Below are positions 1 to 11,079 of a DNA stretch of 64,000 nt, piece after piece (the stretch's first letter is position 1; every line of letters begins with the position of its first letter). The notes beneath the pieces were generated by a model. That model made no database searches. It had not been told where the DNA came from and saw nothing but the letters and a program-made list of their open reading frames with translations. Both the position numbers and the translations under genes were made by a program. Source of the stretch: Lonicera japonica (Eukaryota; Streptophyta; Magnoliopsida; Dipsacales; Caprifoliaceae); the NCBI GenBank assembly GCA_021464415.1, contig CM038466.1, positions 19,903,017 through 19,967,016 of the forward strand. Direction: 5' to 3'.

Positions 1-654
1 GCACCAAAAATATGGACTGCAAAGTTCATATTGCAGTAAAATATAGACTATAAAATTCATATTACAATCCATATTTTAATGCATATTAGTATTTTTTTAG
101 TTTATTTTAAGGGTTGGGATATCATTTTACAATAAAAAAAGACACATGTCATATTATCAATAAAATAAAAAATAGGCCCTTTATTTACAAAAAAATTATT
201 CCTTGGCTTTAATGTGAAATTTTTTCTCTAATAAGACCTTTTTTTAATCATCCCTTATTAAAATAAGATTAATGGTCTTTTAAGTTAGTAATTTCCCTTT
301 TTCTGATGATGACAATAAGTTAATGTATGTTTGTAATAAATAGTATAATATTGAAATGAAATTAATAGATTATTAACAAGATCCCCCGCAATATATGCAT
401 ATAAAAAAATATTGGATTGATTTGTAATGATAGCTAAATAAACTAATAATAAGCTTTTAATATCAAAACATTAGACGCAATGCATATCATAGCTAAAACT
501 TAAACAAAATATTCAAGTCATTTAAAACTTACACCTACAAAGCGTTAAAATAATTTAAACTTAAAGAACCTAAAAAGCCAATTGAGTTTAAAAAGTCAAA
601 AGTCAAAGGAATGGCATATTAGCCATACACACATAACTTCTCCCCTTTTGATGT
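1..654. other. AT-rich stretch without recognised gene
   Basis: No open frame, terminal repeat or RNA motif is recognised here. It probably belongs to the decayed retroelement that follows, whose minus-strand 3' end would point this way, but no LTR was identified. Confidence 0.4.
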
Positions 655-1720
655 CATCCAAAAGAGAGGGACTATTCCTGAGGCGGTGGAGGTTGATCCC
701 ATTGAGTCCAAATCAGGCAGATATATTCCGGATGGTAGTGTTGAAATAATGTTTCAAGACAGTTGAATCGTTGATGTATTTCTTGACAAGTGTTGGCAAC
801 TTGGATTAATAAGTTGTTGATCGCCTCCATAAGTTGGTATTGTCTACAAGCTTTTGTTGGAGAGGAGAAGGAGAAGGTTATGCAATTGGATCATAACCCT
901 ATTCTTCTTCTTCTTCTTTAACGTCATTTGAGATCTAACAGTCATTTTCTAAATGGTAGTGCATTTTATGAAAAGTTCTCTTAGAATACACCTCATTTTC
1001 GGTAAGCTCATAGACAACCATTTCATAATTTAGTGGAATGGCAAAATCCTTGAACAAGTGGGTTAATGCCATTCCATATCCAAGCCCACAATTCATGTAG
1101 TGCATGATATCGTAGTGTTTGTTGAAGGTTAAGCTTGCATAGTCAAGTTTATGATTACCTTAATGAGGAAGATATCATAGTTGGTCATATATAAGTAGCT
1201 TCCACCTCTTGGTACAATGCAATGAGTGATGAAATAGTGGACAAGTCTACTATGGAGATTAATTATTGCACAAAAGACTTTGTCCATAGAATGACCACGT
1301 ATATATTGAAATCAATATTTCAAAATAAAAAATAGGGTGTCTTTATGAGTATAGCAAAATAACTCTTCGTAATTGGACGTGATGATAGTGGTATTGTGGT
1401 GATTGAAGCCAAAGATTTCGACTATAACGTCCTTTGTGATAGTGATCAACCGGCCTTTTAGGAAAACGTAAAGCCTTGTAGGATCGATACCACCCCAATC
1501 ATTTATAAGATGATACAGTTTACGTAAAATAGTTGAATTAATCTAGGATATATTTTGCCTTAATGCATAGAAAATTAAGGATTCTTTGATGTTAAAAAAC
1601 ATGGGTGATTCTAAATCTATTATTGGAGAATAAAATGCAATAGAAAAATTTACTTTTAACTATAGCTTGACTGATGAAATTGGCATTGAAGCGAGCCTTT
1701 AATGAATTATTGAGGAAGAG
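655..1720 (-). pseudogene. Env-like third ORF remnant of a Sirevirus-type Copia element
   Basis: The minus strand carries several frame-shifted coding pieces. One piece around 1010-1100 reads GLGYGMALTHLFKDF, and pieces near 1150-1720 resemble the same protein further upstream. From memory this pattern resembles the extra ORF that Sireviruses carry after pol, often called env-like, although its function is unproven. Its position fits, because reverse transcriptase and RNase H pieces lie just upstream on the same strand (2500-3620). Stops and frameshifts interrupt it throughout, so it is a relic. The alternative is an unrelated plant transposon protein domain. The family call is inference without a database search. 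Confidence 0.4.
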
Positions 1721-2242
1721 AGGCGGTACTTGTGCCTCTTGCGATGGAGAATCCGATTCATGTACTCGTATTCTTAAGGTTGAAGCTATTATGGTACTTG
1801 AAAGCTAGGCTAAGGTTTTGAAGACATGGAGATGTTTAATAGAAATCTCGAAATAAAGTGCTTGGGTATGAAATATATGAGCTAAGGCAGGCCAGTATGG
1901 TATAGAAAGTGATTATGTGAAGAAAATGGAGAAATTTTAGATAAAAATGTTTGATTTTGAAATTGGGTATAAGGGTTAGTGTATACGAAGAATGTGAAGA
2001 CTTGTGGATGATTTATGTTAATTTTAAAGTGATATGATGTGTTTTGGTTTGAAATGTTGATGGAAAATCTTTGTATTGTAGGATTTTGAGATGGAATCAA
2101 GGTTTTGTATGGATTTGGAGATGCGGATGAGAGAAATGCCGTAGGTGTTCTTGAGTAGAGGATGAAAAAAGTGATTTAAAATTTGATATAGGAAAAAAAA
2201 TCCTATAAGTCAACTTTGCAGCCAATCACTGAGCTGATTCAT

Positions 2243-2262
2243 CCATGTAGTCGACTACATGG
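2243..2262. repeat. Perfect 20-bp palindrome
   Basis: CCATGTAGTCGACTACATGG is identical to its own reverse complement, with no spacer. It lies between the pol remnant and the env-like remnant of the minus-strand retroelement. No function is assigned. Confidence 0.8.
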
Positions 2263-2499
2263 CACATGGGATAGTCGATTACCCTGCCTTTTTCTCTCTT
2301 GTTTGGACAGCTTTTTGCCCCAATGGTTTTTAATTGCTAAACTTTCACTGCAAAAGATTTTAATACTACAAAGCAATTTTTAATCTTCACAATAACACAT
2401 AAACTTAATGTAAGGAGGTTTAGATTAATTTAGAGATAAAATAAACATTATGATTCCAATTTCACGTCCAATTTTGCAAAAACAATCATCATGTAGAGG

Positions 2500-3620
2500 T
2501 TTTATGAAAATATTCGTAAATTACGATCCAGTGCTAACGAATTCAATGTCAGCATCGCCATTTTGCATATGGTTATAGATAAAGAAATGTCTTGTCTCGG
2601 TGTGCTTGGTACTCGAGTGTTGTATGGGGTTCTTGGTTAAGCTAATTAATAGCATTTATGTTATCATATTTAATAGGAATATGGCTTAGACTTATTCCAA
2701 AGTCTTCAAGTTATTGTTTTATATATAAGGTGTATGCATAACAACTACCAACAGCCACATATTTAGCTTCGCTCATAGACAATGCCATTGAATTTTATTT
2801 TCTACATGACTAAGATACTCGTGCATGCCCTAGGAAATGATAAGTGCCATTAGTGCTTTTCCTATAAATTTTACAACTGGCGAAATCGATGTTGGAATAA
2901 CTAATCAAATCAAAATTAGTTTCTCCTAGATATATCGGCAAGAAAATGTGACTCTTTAGAATCCGTTTGTAATTGTGCACATAAACAAACATTAAACATG
3001 ATATTTGGCCCACTAGCCGTCAAGTAAAGCAAGTTTCCAATCATACCTCGGTATTTCTTGATGTCAACACTCTTACCATTTTTGTCACTGTCAAGTTTCA
3101 ATGATGAATTAATAAGGGTGCTAATTGATTTGATGTCTTCCAAGTCAAATTTTTTCAATAATTCCTTCACATATTTCTTTTAATAGACAAAGATTCCATC
3201 TTTGCATTGCTTGACTTGAAATTTAAGAAAATAATTCATTTCCACCATCATGTTCATTTCGAATTATTTTTACATACAACTGAAAAATTATTTACACAAA
3301 TCCTCATTAGTAGAACCAAATATGATATCATCAACGTAGATTTGAACAAGTTTCATATTATTATCATAATTTTAAATAAATAAGGTGGTATCGATTTTTT
3401 CTCTAACAAAACCATTATTAAGCAAAAATGAGCTTAATCTATCGTATCATGCTCTTAGTGTTTGTTTTAAGCCATATAATGCTTTTAATAATTTAAAGAC
3501 ATGATTTGGATAAACATGATTTGCAAAATCGAGAGGTTATTTTACATAAATTTTCACTTCAATGAAACCATTCAAGAAAGCATTGTTCACATCCATTTGA
3601 TAGAATTTGAAAATTTTAAA
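2500..3620 (-). pseudogene. Copia reverse transcriptase and RNase H remnant
   Basis: Read on the minus strand, the blocks follow Copia pol order. A MDVNNAFLNGF block (about 3600) comes first, then LYGLKQ (about 3480), then YVDDIIFGSTNE holding the catalytic YVDD (about 3340), then KKYVKELLKKFDLED and YRGMIGNLLYLTASGPNIMF (3170-2990), and finally an RNase H tail with SMSEAKYVAVGSC (about 2770) and KHTETRHFFIY (about 2590). The wording of the RT/RNase H blocks and the env-like ORF downstream suggest a Sirevirus relative. There are several in-frame stops and frameshifts, and the integrase, protease and gag are not found upstream, so the copy is dead and truncated. Confidence 0.85.
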
Positions 3621-4288
3621 ACAAAAATATTCACTTGTATGAAGTATTTTCTTAGTTTTTTTGGGGCTTTTTTTTTACTAAGGACAAACTGAGCATTCTC
3701 TTTTCAACAAAAAACAACAATTTGGGAGGATTAGTTTAAAGGACTACTTTTGAATGGAGGAAAAAACTATATTTCTAGTATTAATAAAATTATAGTTAGA
3801 GTATTCCAGAATTTCCTTTATTAAAAAATATACATGAATATTTAATGGATTATCTACATTAATGTAAACAATCCAAGAACAATTTAATGTGATCCAACTT
3901 AGCCTTCTTTAGCTAGGAAACTAGAAGAAATGTTTGCTTAAAACGTGTGCACGCCAAAGCTGAGAATTGTGATCAAAAGGCAGGAGTGCCATTTTGATAA
4001 GGCGTGGGTACGCCTTAATATCCATAATTCAACCTTATTTTCTAGCGTGTTCTCACGCTCGCCTGACGAAATAATTTAATTAGTTTTTATTATTATTTTG
4101 GCAGTTTTTTTTTTGTTTCTTTAATAAGTCTTTTATTTTAATTAGGAGATAATATTTAGTTTGTTTTCTTTTAATTAGGACTCCTATTTATAATAGGAAT
4201 AGTTTTCATATTATTTTAGGAAACTAATTAGTTGTTTTATCTCCTATTTAAAGGAGTTATTTTCATTGTATTAGGGAGATAATTATGA
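3621..4288. other. AT-rich stretch, possibly LTR-derived
   Basis: There is no gene. Repeated short TATA-like blocks near 4170-4260 (CTATTTATAATAGG, CTATTTAAAGGAG) look like an LTR promoter region. The sequence resumes after the MITE at 4298-4687 and runs to about 4960, so this could be an LTR or other repeat split by the MITE. No partner LTR was found. Confidence 0.3.
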
Positions 4289-4297
4289 TTAATAAAA

Positions 4298-4687
4298 GGG
4301 TGTCTTTATTTATACCCACCAAATCCGTCACAAACACCCCACAAAGGTAAATTTTTAATCACTAACACCCCTTAAGACTCGCCCAATGATAGGTGAGTAC
4401 AGATGCACACACTTGCCTTACCTGGAGAGAGTTTGTTTGTAATAATTCACCTAACATCAAGTAATGGATTATTGGAGTGTTTTTCAAATAAAGCTCGCCT
4501 AATGAGAGGTAAGTGCACTCACATAAACTCGCTTTACATGAGGATAGTGTGTTGCTACGCAATCACCTAATATTAAGCAATAGAAGGGGGTGTTTGTGAC
4601 AAATAAAGTGGTGTTAAAATGTGTTTTTAGTTAAATTTTGAAGTGGGGTGTTTGAGACAAATTTAAAGGGCGTAAATAACACCACTC
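4298..4687. mobile_element. MULE-type MITE
   Basis: Terminal inverted repeats of about 44 bp pair the left end (starts GGGTGTCTTTATTTATACCC, ends CACAAACACCCCAC) with the reverse complement of the right end (GGTGTTATTTACGCCC to CTCAAACACCCCAC). The flanks are TTAATAAAA (4289-4297) and TTAATGAAA (4688-4696), a 9-bp duplication with one mismatch, which is the Mutator-like size. The element is 390 bp long with no coding capacity. Confidence 0.75.
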
Positions 4688-4696
4688 TTAATGAAA

Positions 4697-6070
4697 TTGA
4701 GAGTTTTCTCTTTGTATTCTCGAAGAGCATGTTGAATTGATTAATTCGCGTGTTGCTTGACTTATCAATCTAGCATCCACACTAGATTGTAATGTCGTTC
4801 GCTATACTGAGGTTTGCGCTTCTTTAAGCATTGGGTTTAGGTTTTCATTATCCATCAATTCGTCATATTCCAAGGTTCAAGTTTCGATATAGACTTTAGG
4901 TCAATGATCCACAAACAACCTGGTTAGGAATATGATCTAGGATTGCGTCACAATTACTAATGAAATTCACATTCAAAAAAAATTTAAAAATAACAAACAT
5001 TTAAAAATAGAAGATAAATATTAAAAAAGTTAAACAAAGCAAAACATTATAATTAGTCTTACCATAATTTGTGCTTACTCAGTAATCAATATGCTTATCT
5101 TAATATATCTTAATGTTCGAAGTTAATGATTAGGGATGAACTGCTATAAAACAGATACTATGGAAAATAAAAAAAAATAAGTATGCGACTAATATGTAAA
5201 CATAAAAAAATTAAGGTCTAGACATTACATGGAGATGTTTAGATAAGGTTGATTAAAACGTAAATATAAATGCATGTTCATATGAATATAATATTTGTCA
5301 ACATTAATGGATCGGTTGGAGATGAGAAATTCACCAGGTAATTTATTTTTAAGGCATAATGGATTCGAACACTCTGCAATTTCAACGACTTTTGTCTAGC
5401 CTATAAAACAAACCCTTTAAATAGAAACAACCATTAAGACATGAAGAACACCAAAAAAAAACACAACCACCTCGATAGATAGAGGCAAATACCATCAAGC
5501 AATAAGGTAAATGATTATCAATAAATCACAGCAATTATAAATAAAAACCCACATGTCATTGTGTCTAATGATTAAAAATACAAAGCAGAAAAGGCCTATA
5601 AAATCATGACTTAGGACGTGGGGAGTAGGAGGGTGTATGTATTGACAGCATGTTAGATCTAAGATAAGTATTAGGGGGAAATTGACCAAAGAAATCAACT
5701 GTTTGAATAATAGAGAAAATGAATTTGGCGGGACAAACTTTTGTTGGCCCACCAATGTTAACAAGTTATATTAAACCATGTTGCCCAAACCATATATAAG
5801 TAAAGTGAAATGGGCCGAACACACTGGTTAAAAATAGGGAAAAAAAACTAAAAAAAATAAGCGACTACACAATATATCCACCAATTATACTGAAAATAGA
5901 TAATAAAAGGAACAGAGAATTTTGGAAGATGCCAATATCTTCGAGGTGTTTATGTAACTGCATGCAATATATTTGAGTTCCTAGTTTAACTACATGTCCA
6001 TTTATAACATATCTGAACACACCAATGATAAAACAATATCCAATGCTTCATTTATCCGAGTACTTAAAAA
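4697..6070. other. AT-rich intergenic stretch
   Basis: Nothing beyond a possible continuation of the LTR-like sequence to about 4960. Short open frames are unsupported by any recognisable protein. Confidence 0.4.
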
Positions 6071-6289
6071 ATGTCTACAAAATAAAATATTGTATTTGTT
6101 AGTTAATATGCCTGCAAAATTAACAAGGATAAAAAAAATGCATACAAATTAATATACCTACAAAATAATATGTTAGAAAAATGTCAACAAAATAAAATGT
6201 TGTACTTGTCAGTTAATATGCCTACAAAATTAACAAGGATAGAAAAATGCCTACAAATTAATATGCCTACAAAATAATATGTTAGAAAA
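6071..6289. repeat. Tandem duplication, 110-bp period
   Basis: Two adjacent copies, 6071-6180 and 6181-6289, begin ATGTCTACAAAATAAAAT and ATGTCAACAAAATAAAAT and run in register. A third copy starts at 6290 (ATGTCTACGATAAAAAAT) and diverges at once. Confidence 0.85.
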
Positions 6290-6312
6290 ATGTCTACGAT
6301 AAAAAATAGGTA

Positions 6313-6455
6313 TTTTTCTTGCGGACATATTAAGTAATGTTGTTATAATTAATTTTCTGGCAGACATATTAAGCTATATCTTTTTAATTTTTTGGTAGAC
6401 ATATTAAGCTTTATCTTTTTAATTTTCTGGTAGATATATTAAGTTACATCTTTTT
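6313..6455. repeat. Tandem repeat, 35-bp period
   Basis: About four units start near 6313, 6352, 6387 and 6422. Each carries TTTTCTGGTAGACATATT or a close variant, followed by AAGCTATATCTTTTT. The array directly follows the 110-bp array, and the GACATATTAAG core may share an origin with it. Confidence 0.75.
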
Positions 6456-6459
6456 CAAT

Positions 6460-9400
6460 GTAAAAAGGGAGAGCAAAATAAAGATGTCATAAGCAAGTAA
6501 AAAAGGAGAGCAAAACTATACCTGTTTGGTAATTTTAATGGCGACACTCTGTTTAACATTACCTTCATAAATTCCAAGAGTTATGCTATTCCAAGAATCT
6601 AAAAAATAAATAGAATTAATTAACAAATATACATGTGGATGTGAATGAAACATATTGGCTTCCTGATATTGCATTGTAGTGATCGGCATAATCACCCAAC
6701 CACACTTTGACCTGCACAACAATGACAAAATGAAAATTTTCATAAATCTATGAACTTGATACGAAAAAAAAAATGAAAAGCATGGAATTATGGTTTGTTG
6801 TATAGAATGAAAGTGGAGTAAGTGAAGGGAGGGAGGGACAGAAGAGACCTTGACAAAGTCGTATCGATTGATTTTGCTGATTTTATTGCGATATGTATTT
6901 TAATTTGTTTATGTTTTTCATTGAATAATTTTATGTTTATCTTTTTGATTGATTTTGTTGTGATATGTATTTTAATTTGTTTGAATATATTTTCATTGAT
7001 TTAATTCTGAATTTAATTATATATTAATTTAATTATATTTATCTTTAAGAAGGATAGCATTGAAATTCAATTTAATTAATTAAAATAATAAAATAATTAA
7101 TATTTTGTCCTTCATTAAAAAGTTGGTCCTTTAAACAAAAATTTGTCTTGCAAACTAATAGGAAAAAAAGAGTGTCCTTTATTCTAAGGACATTCCCATC
7201 TTTGTCCTTTATAATTATTTTCTATATTTTTTTAGCTCAAAATTGATATGGGAAAAGCACAATCATATGAAGCATTTCGTTAATTTTTTTTAGTTCAAAA
7301 TTGGTACAAGTGACCTAGACCCATATGGCTTTTTATTTTTTATTTTTTTTTTATTTACTAGTCTCGCGTAGCCGTATGAGCAAAATTTAGGCAAATGATA
7401 TATTTGCCCTCTCTTTATCATATAATATAAATTTGTCTATTAAGTTCCTTTCTAATGTGTGAGGGGTATGGTAAATTTAGCAATTTACCATATCTACTTT
7501 GGGTGCTCTGACAACATTATGCATAAGGAAGTCATATCATGAAAGTTAGACTCCGTCATTAAAGTGATCAAACACAGTATACATAATATTAATAGAGTGG
7601 TCAATAAAGCTATATAATGGTAGACTGTGATATCCTTTTTGTAAGGCTTGAATGCTGTATAACAATGATTAGATAATGTTATTTCAACATTTATGAAGGA
7701 TCACGTTTTTTAATTTTAATGTGAATGAACTGTCGTAACCTTTAACTTTTTTGATTGTGTCGGAAAGCACAAATATACCTTAGTAATAGATAAGACAAAT
7801 ATTAGTAAAGTTTTTGTGCACATGCGTTAAACGTACTTTTAGTGTTTGACAAAGGTCGTTAAGTATATTAATAAATATGCACAAAAAATGGGATAATAAT
7901 TAAGAAGTCCAAAACAAAAACTTGATAGCTCGGTATATAATAAATAATGAAAAATATTGTATCAAGTGTAATACAATTAATAATTATAAGAAAATCATAG
8001 AATCGATTTACAATAGACGAAGTCATACATAAATGATAAAAAATTCGTCGCTAATTTAAAGGGAATTTTTATAATTAATTGGTCATTGCTTGATTCCGCA
8101 CTTAAATATAATAAGACCCTACTTTTATGTAAAATAATTAAACTAATATAGCAAATAAGTAGGAGTCGATCCAAATTCAAGTTAATACCTTAAAAGTAGG
8201 AAAATTTGATGAAATCTAATATTTTAGGAACCTAGATTAAAACTGTTTTTAATTTTTGATTTTGAAATTATCTAAATTAAGAAACTAAACTAATTAAATT
8301 AAATTAGACAAGCAAATAATCACTATAAAGAAATCTTAAAGAAAGATAATCCACCACCAAAGATATAAATAAAAGGCATCTAATTATATTTTTAATATTA
8401 TTCTTTCTTTAAAACTAATGTAAATAAAAATAATGTATCCCTAATTATGGTGATCACATGAGATTCTTCCTTTATTTTAAAAACAATTAAAGTACTAGAA
8501 ATAAAACACACGTTATAATAATGGTAATTTCAAAATCTATTTTAATTTAAGATGAATAATTAAAAATTAAATTAAATTAAGCCCATTACATCCATGACGG
8601 TTTCATCCTCCCTTTTTGGAGAGAATTTAGCCAAGTATATTAATTAAAAAACACATCAAATAAAATAATAAGTAATCATTAAAACTAAATATAAAGTACT
8701 TGAATACAAATTATATAAAATTAAAAAGAAAACTAAAAACGTCCCTGTTTATAATGCTTGAACCGGCGTGTACCGCACGGTTTTATGCTTTCCAATTCTT
8801 CACTTTTAATACTTAGGCCGCACGACAACTAATATTTGGAGGAATAGAATATATGGGCATTTTATCGCTCTAGAACTCTCTAATAATATCTATATTCTAT
8901 ATATTCTATCTCTGTTATCTATCTATATTTATATATTTTCTCTATGATTTTAGATCTAGATAATGAGTCTATATATAAGAATAAGAAATAAAAGTTTAAT
9001 AAGTTTAGAAAATTAGAATTGGAAAGGAAATAATAAATATGAGTTTAATTATGATTCTAATTATGAGAGAATATGGAATTGGAATATTTTGCTCTCTCTT
9101 CGTTTTTGGTTTTTAATTGACTTCTTTCACTTCTTTGGACTTTTATCACAATTTACTTTTTTCCTACAAAAAGACAAAATAAATATTATTTCTCCATAAT
9201 TTAAGCATTAATTATATACTAACAAAATATTATTTGCAGGATTAAATAACAATTTTTAGCGATATTTTAGTGCGTGGGTGACCAAGCAGACTCTTAATTA
9301 GAGATATAAAAGAATAATATATATATTTTTTACAAAGTCTTTAAAATGAGTAGATAATTAATTATATTAAAGTTATGTGTGATTATTATGCATAGTACCA

Positions 9401-10130
9401 AACAATAATATAATACTCGTATGAATAATAGATCGTAATACTCCCCATCTTATAAATCCATGTTGAGATCTAAATCTTTTTAATGTGGGAAAATAGTTTG
9501 AGCCAACTGCCAAATATTCTTAATATATATATATAATCTTGTATCAAAAAATTAAAGCCTTACAAACCAATATATAAAAGAGTAATTCACTCATTGCTAA
9601 TTAAATTTTTGTTGAATGCTAAGACTTACCACCATCCTTGATAGGGCTGACCACAGTTCAATTACCGAACTGAAATGATCAGTTTTATATCGAACCGACA
9701 AATGACGGTATATGCATATGTGAAACTATTTTCGAATCGATACGACCAATAAATCAACCATCAGGTTTACGAATTTGGTCAGTCGGATTAGTTATAATAT
9801 GGTAAAAACAACCAAATGCAATAATGAGCAAACAAAAGCGGTAGTGCGCTATGCACATTGCAAAAATGCAAAGCAAAAAAATAAACAACAAAAACAGCAG
9901 CAAGCATCAAGCATCAAGCAAATATATAATATAGAATATGGTATATCAAGTATCAAATAAACCAAAAATCCAAATTAAACCAAATAGCAACAACCAAATT
10001 ACCAAAACTCCAAACCAAATAACAGACGGGAAGTGAGCTAGTGAAAGGCGGGGCTAGGAGAGATAGTGATAGACAACACTGGGAGAGTGAGAGAATGGAA
10101 ATGGTGTCATTTTTGAGAAAGTGGGACTGA
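6460..10130. other. AT-rich intergenic DNA
   Basis: No host gene is visible. Short open frames (for example 6822-7004) are low-complexity hydrophobic strings with no family resemblance. A TCTATAT-rich microsatellite-like patch lies at about 8880-8940. Around 9640-9780 there is ACCGAACTGAAATGATCAGT-type repeat sequence that has a loose inverted counterpart near 19040-19080, on the far side of the Copia insertion. Confidence 0.4.
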
Positions 10131-10446
10131 GGTCGTTTTTGGTTGAGATTTTAAGTTGAGCTTTTGGAAAGTGTGAAAGTAGAGTTTTTGGGAAGTGTAA
10201 AAGTAGTTTTTATTAGAGTTTTTTCAATCAATTCAAAAAAACTCACGAAAAAAAACTCAAAAAATAGTCACAATGGATCTTATTTTATAGATCTCGATGA
10301 GTAAGTTTCAAATATATATTTTTTTTATTTAATTCTGATTTTTGGATTTAAAGTTATGGTGTTTTGAAAAATTTTATAAGAAAAAAGTAAAATGAAGTAA
10401 ATTATGAAATGTGTGAAATAAAATTGACTTTTTGATAGAAAATTAA
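10131..10446. mobile_element. MITE, left part, interrupted by a Copia insertion
   Basis: This matches the intact copy at 50781-51113 block by block. It has a GGTCGTTTTTGGTT end, AATTCAAAAAAACTCA, AAAATAGTCACAAT, CTTATTTTATAGAT, GATGAGTAAGTTTCAAATAT and AAAGTTATG. It stops where the Copia target duplication AAACA starts, and the remaining part resumes at 18888-18922 (ending CCCAACAGG). The Copia element therefore inserted into an existing MITE. Confidence 0.75.
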
Positions 10447-10451
10447 AAACA

Positions 10452-10634
10452 TGTTGTAAGAACAACTCTATTCAATTCTTCATTAGATGAGCCCTTTAAA
10501 TAGAGTACAAATACAATAGTAAATAAGGTTTACAAGGAAGGCCATTATGGCCTATAATACACAATTTACACAGTAAAATCCCTAATACATATTATATCTA
10601 GACGATAACACACTATGTATAATTTCCTTAAACA
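10452..10634 (-). repeat. 3' LTR of the Copia element
   Basis: The 183-bp sequence starts TGTTGTAAGAACAACTC and ends CTTAAACA on the + strand. A purine run read on the minus strand (ACAAGGAGGAG, about 10635-10645) abuts its inner end and fits a polypurine tract. Confidence 0.85.
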
Positions 10635-11079
10635 CTCCTCCTTGTGCTGAGTCAGAGAAAGAGTGGTACATTCTTGTTGCCTCATTAAAACAGTTTCAAG
10701 TAACAAAAACCCTGTGGAAAAAAATAACCTTGATCGAAGGAAAAAAAAGGACAACATTATGACAATTGAGTCTATATTTTCATTTGATCCTTACTTCAAT
10801 CAATAGAGTTTGCACGTATCGTTACCTCGTTAAAAACCTTACCAAGTAACAAAATCCAATGGGAAAAATAAATTTTGGTTTAAGGAAAAGAGTATAACGT
10901 AACGTCGTGTGGAGATATTAGACTCCCCCTAAAGTCTACACCTCCCCATGATATTTACATTAATCAAGAAGTTTTAAAATCTTATGCATGTACTGTTGCC
11001 TCGTTACAAACATTACCAAGTAACAAAACCCAGTGAAAAAATAAACTTTGGTCTAAGGAAAAAGAGTACAACATAGGTG

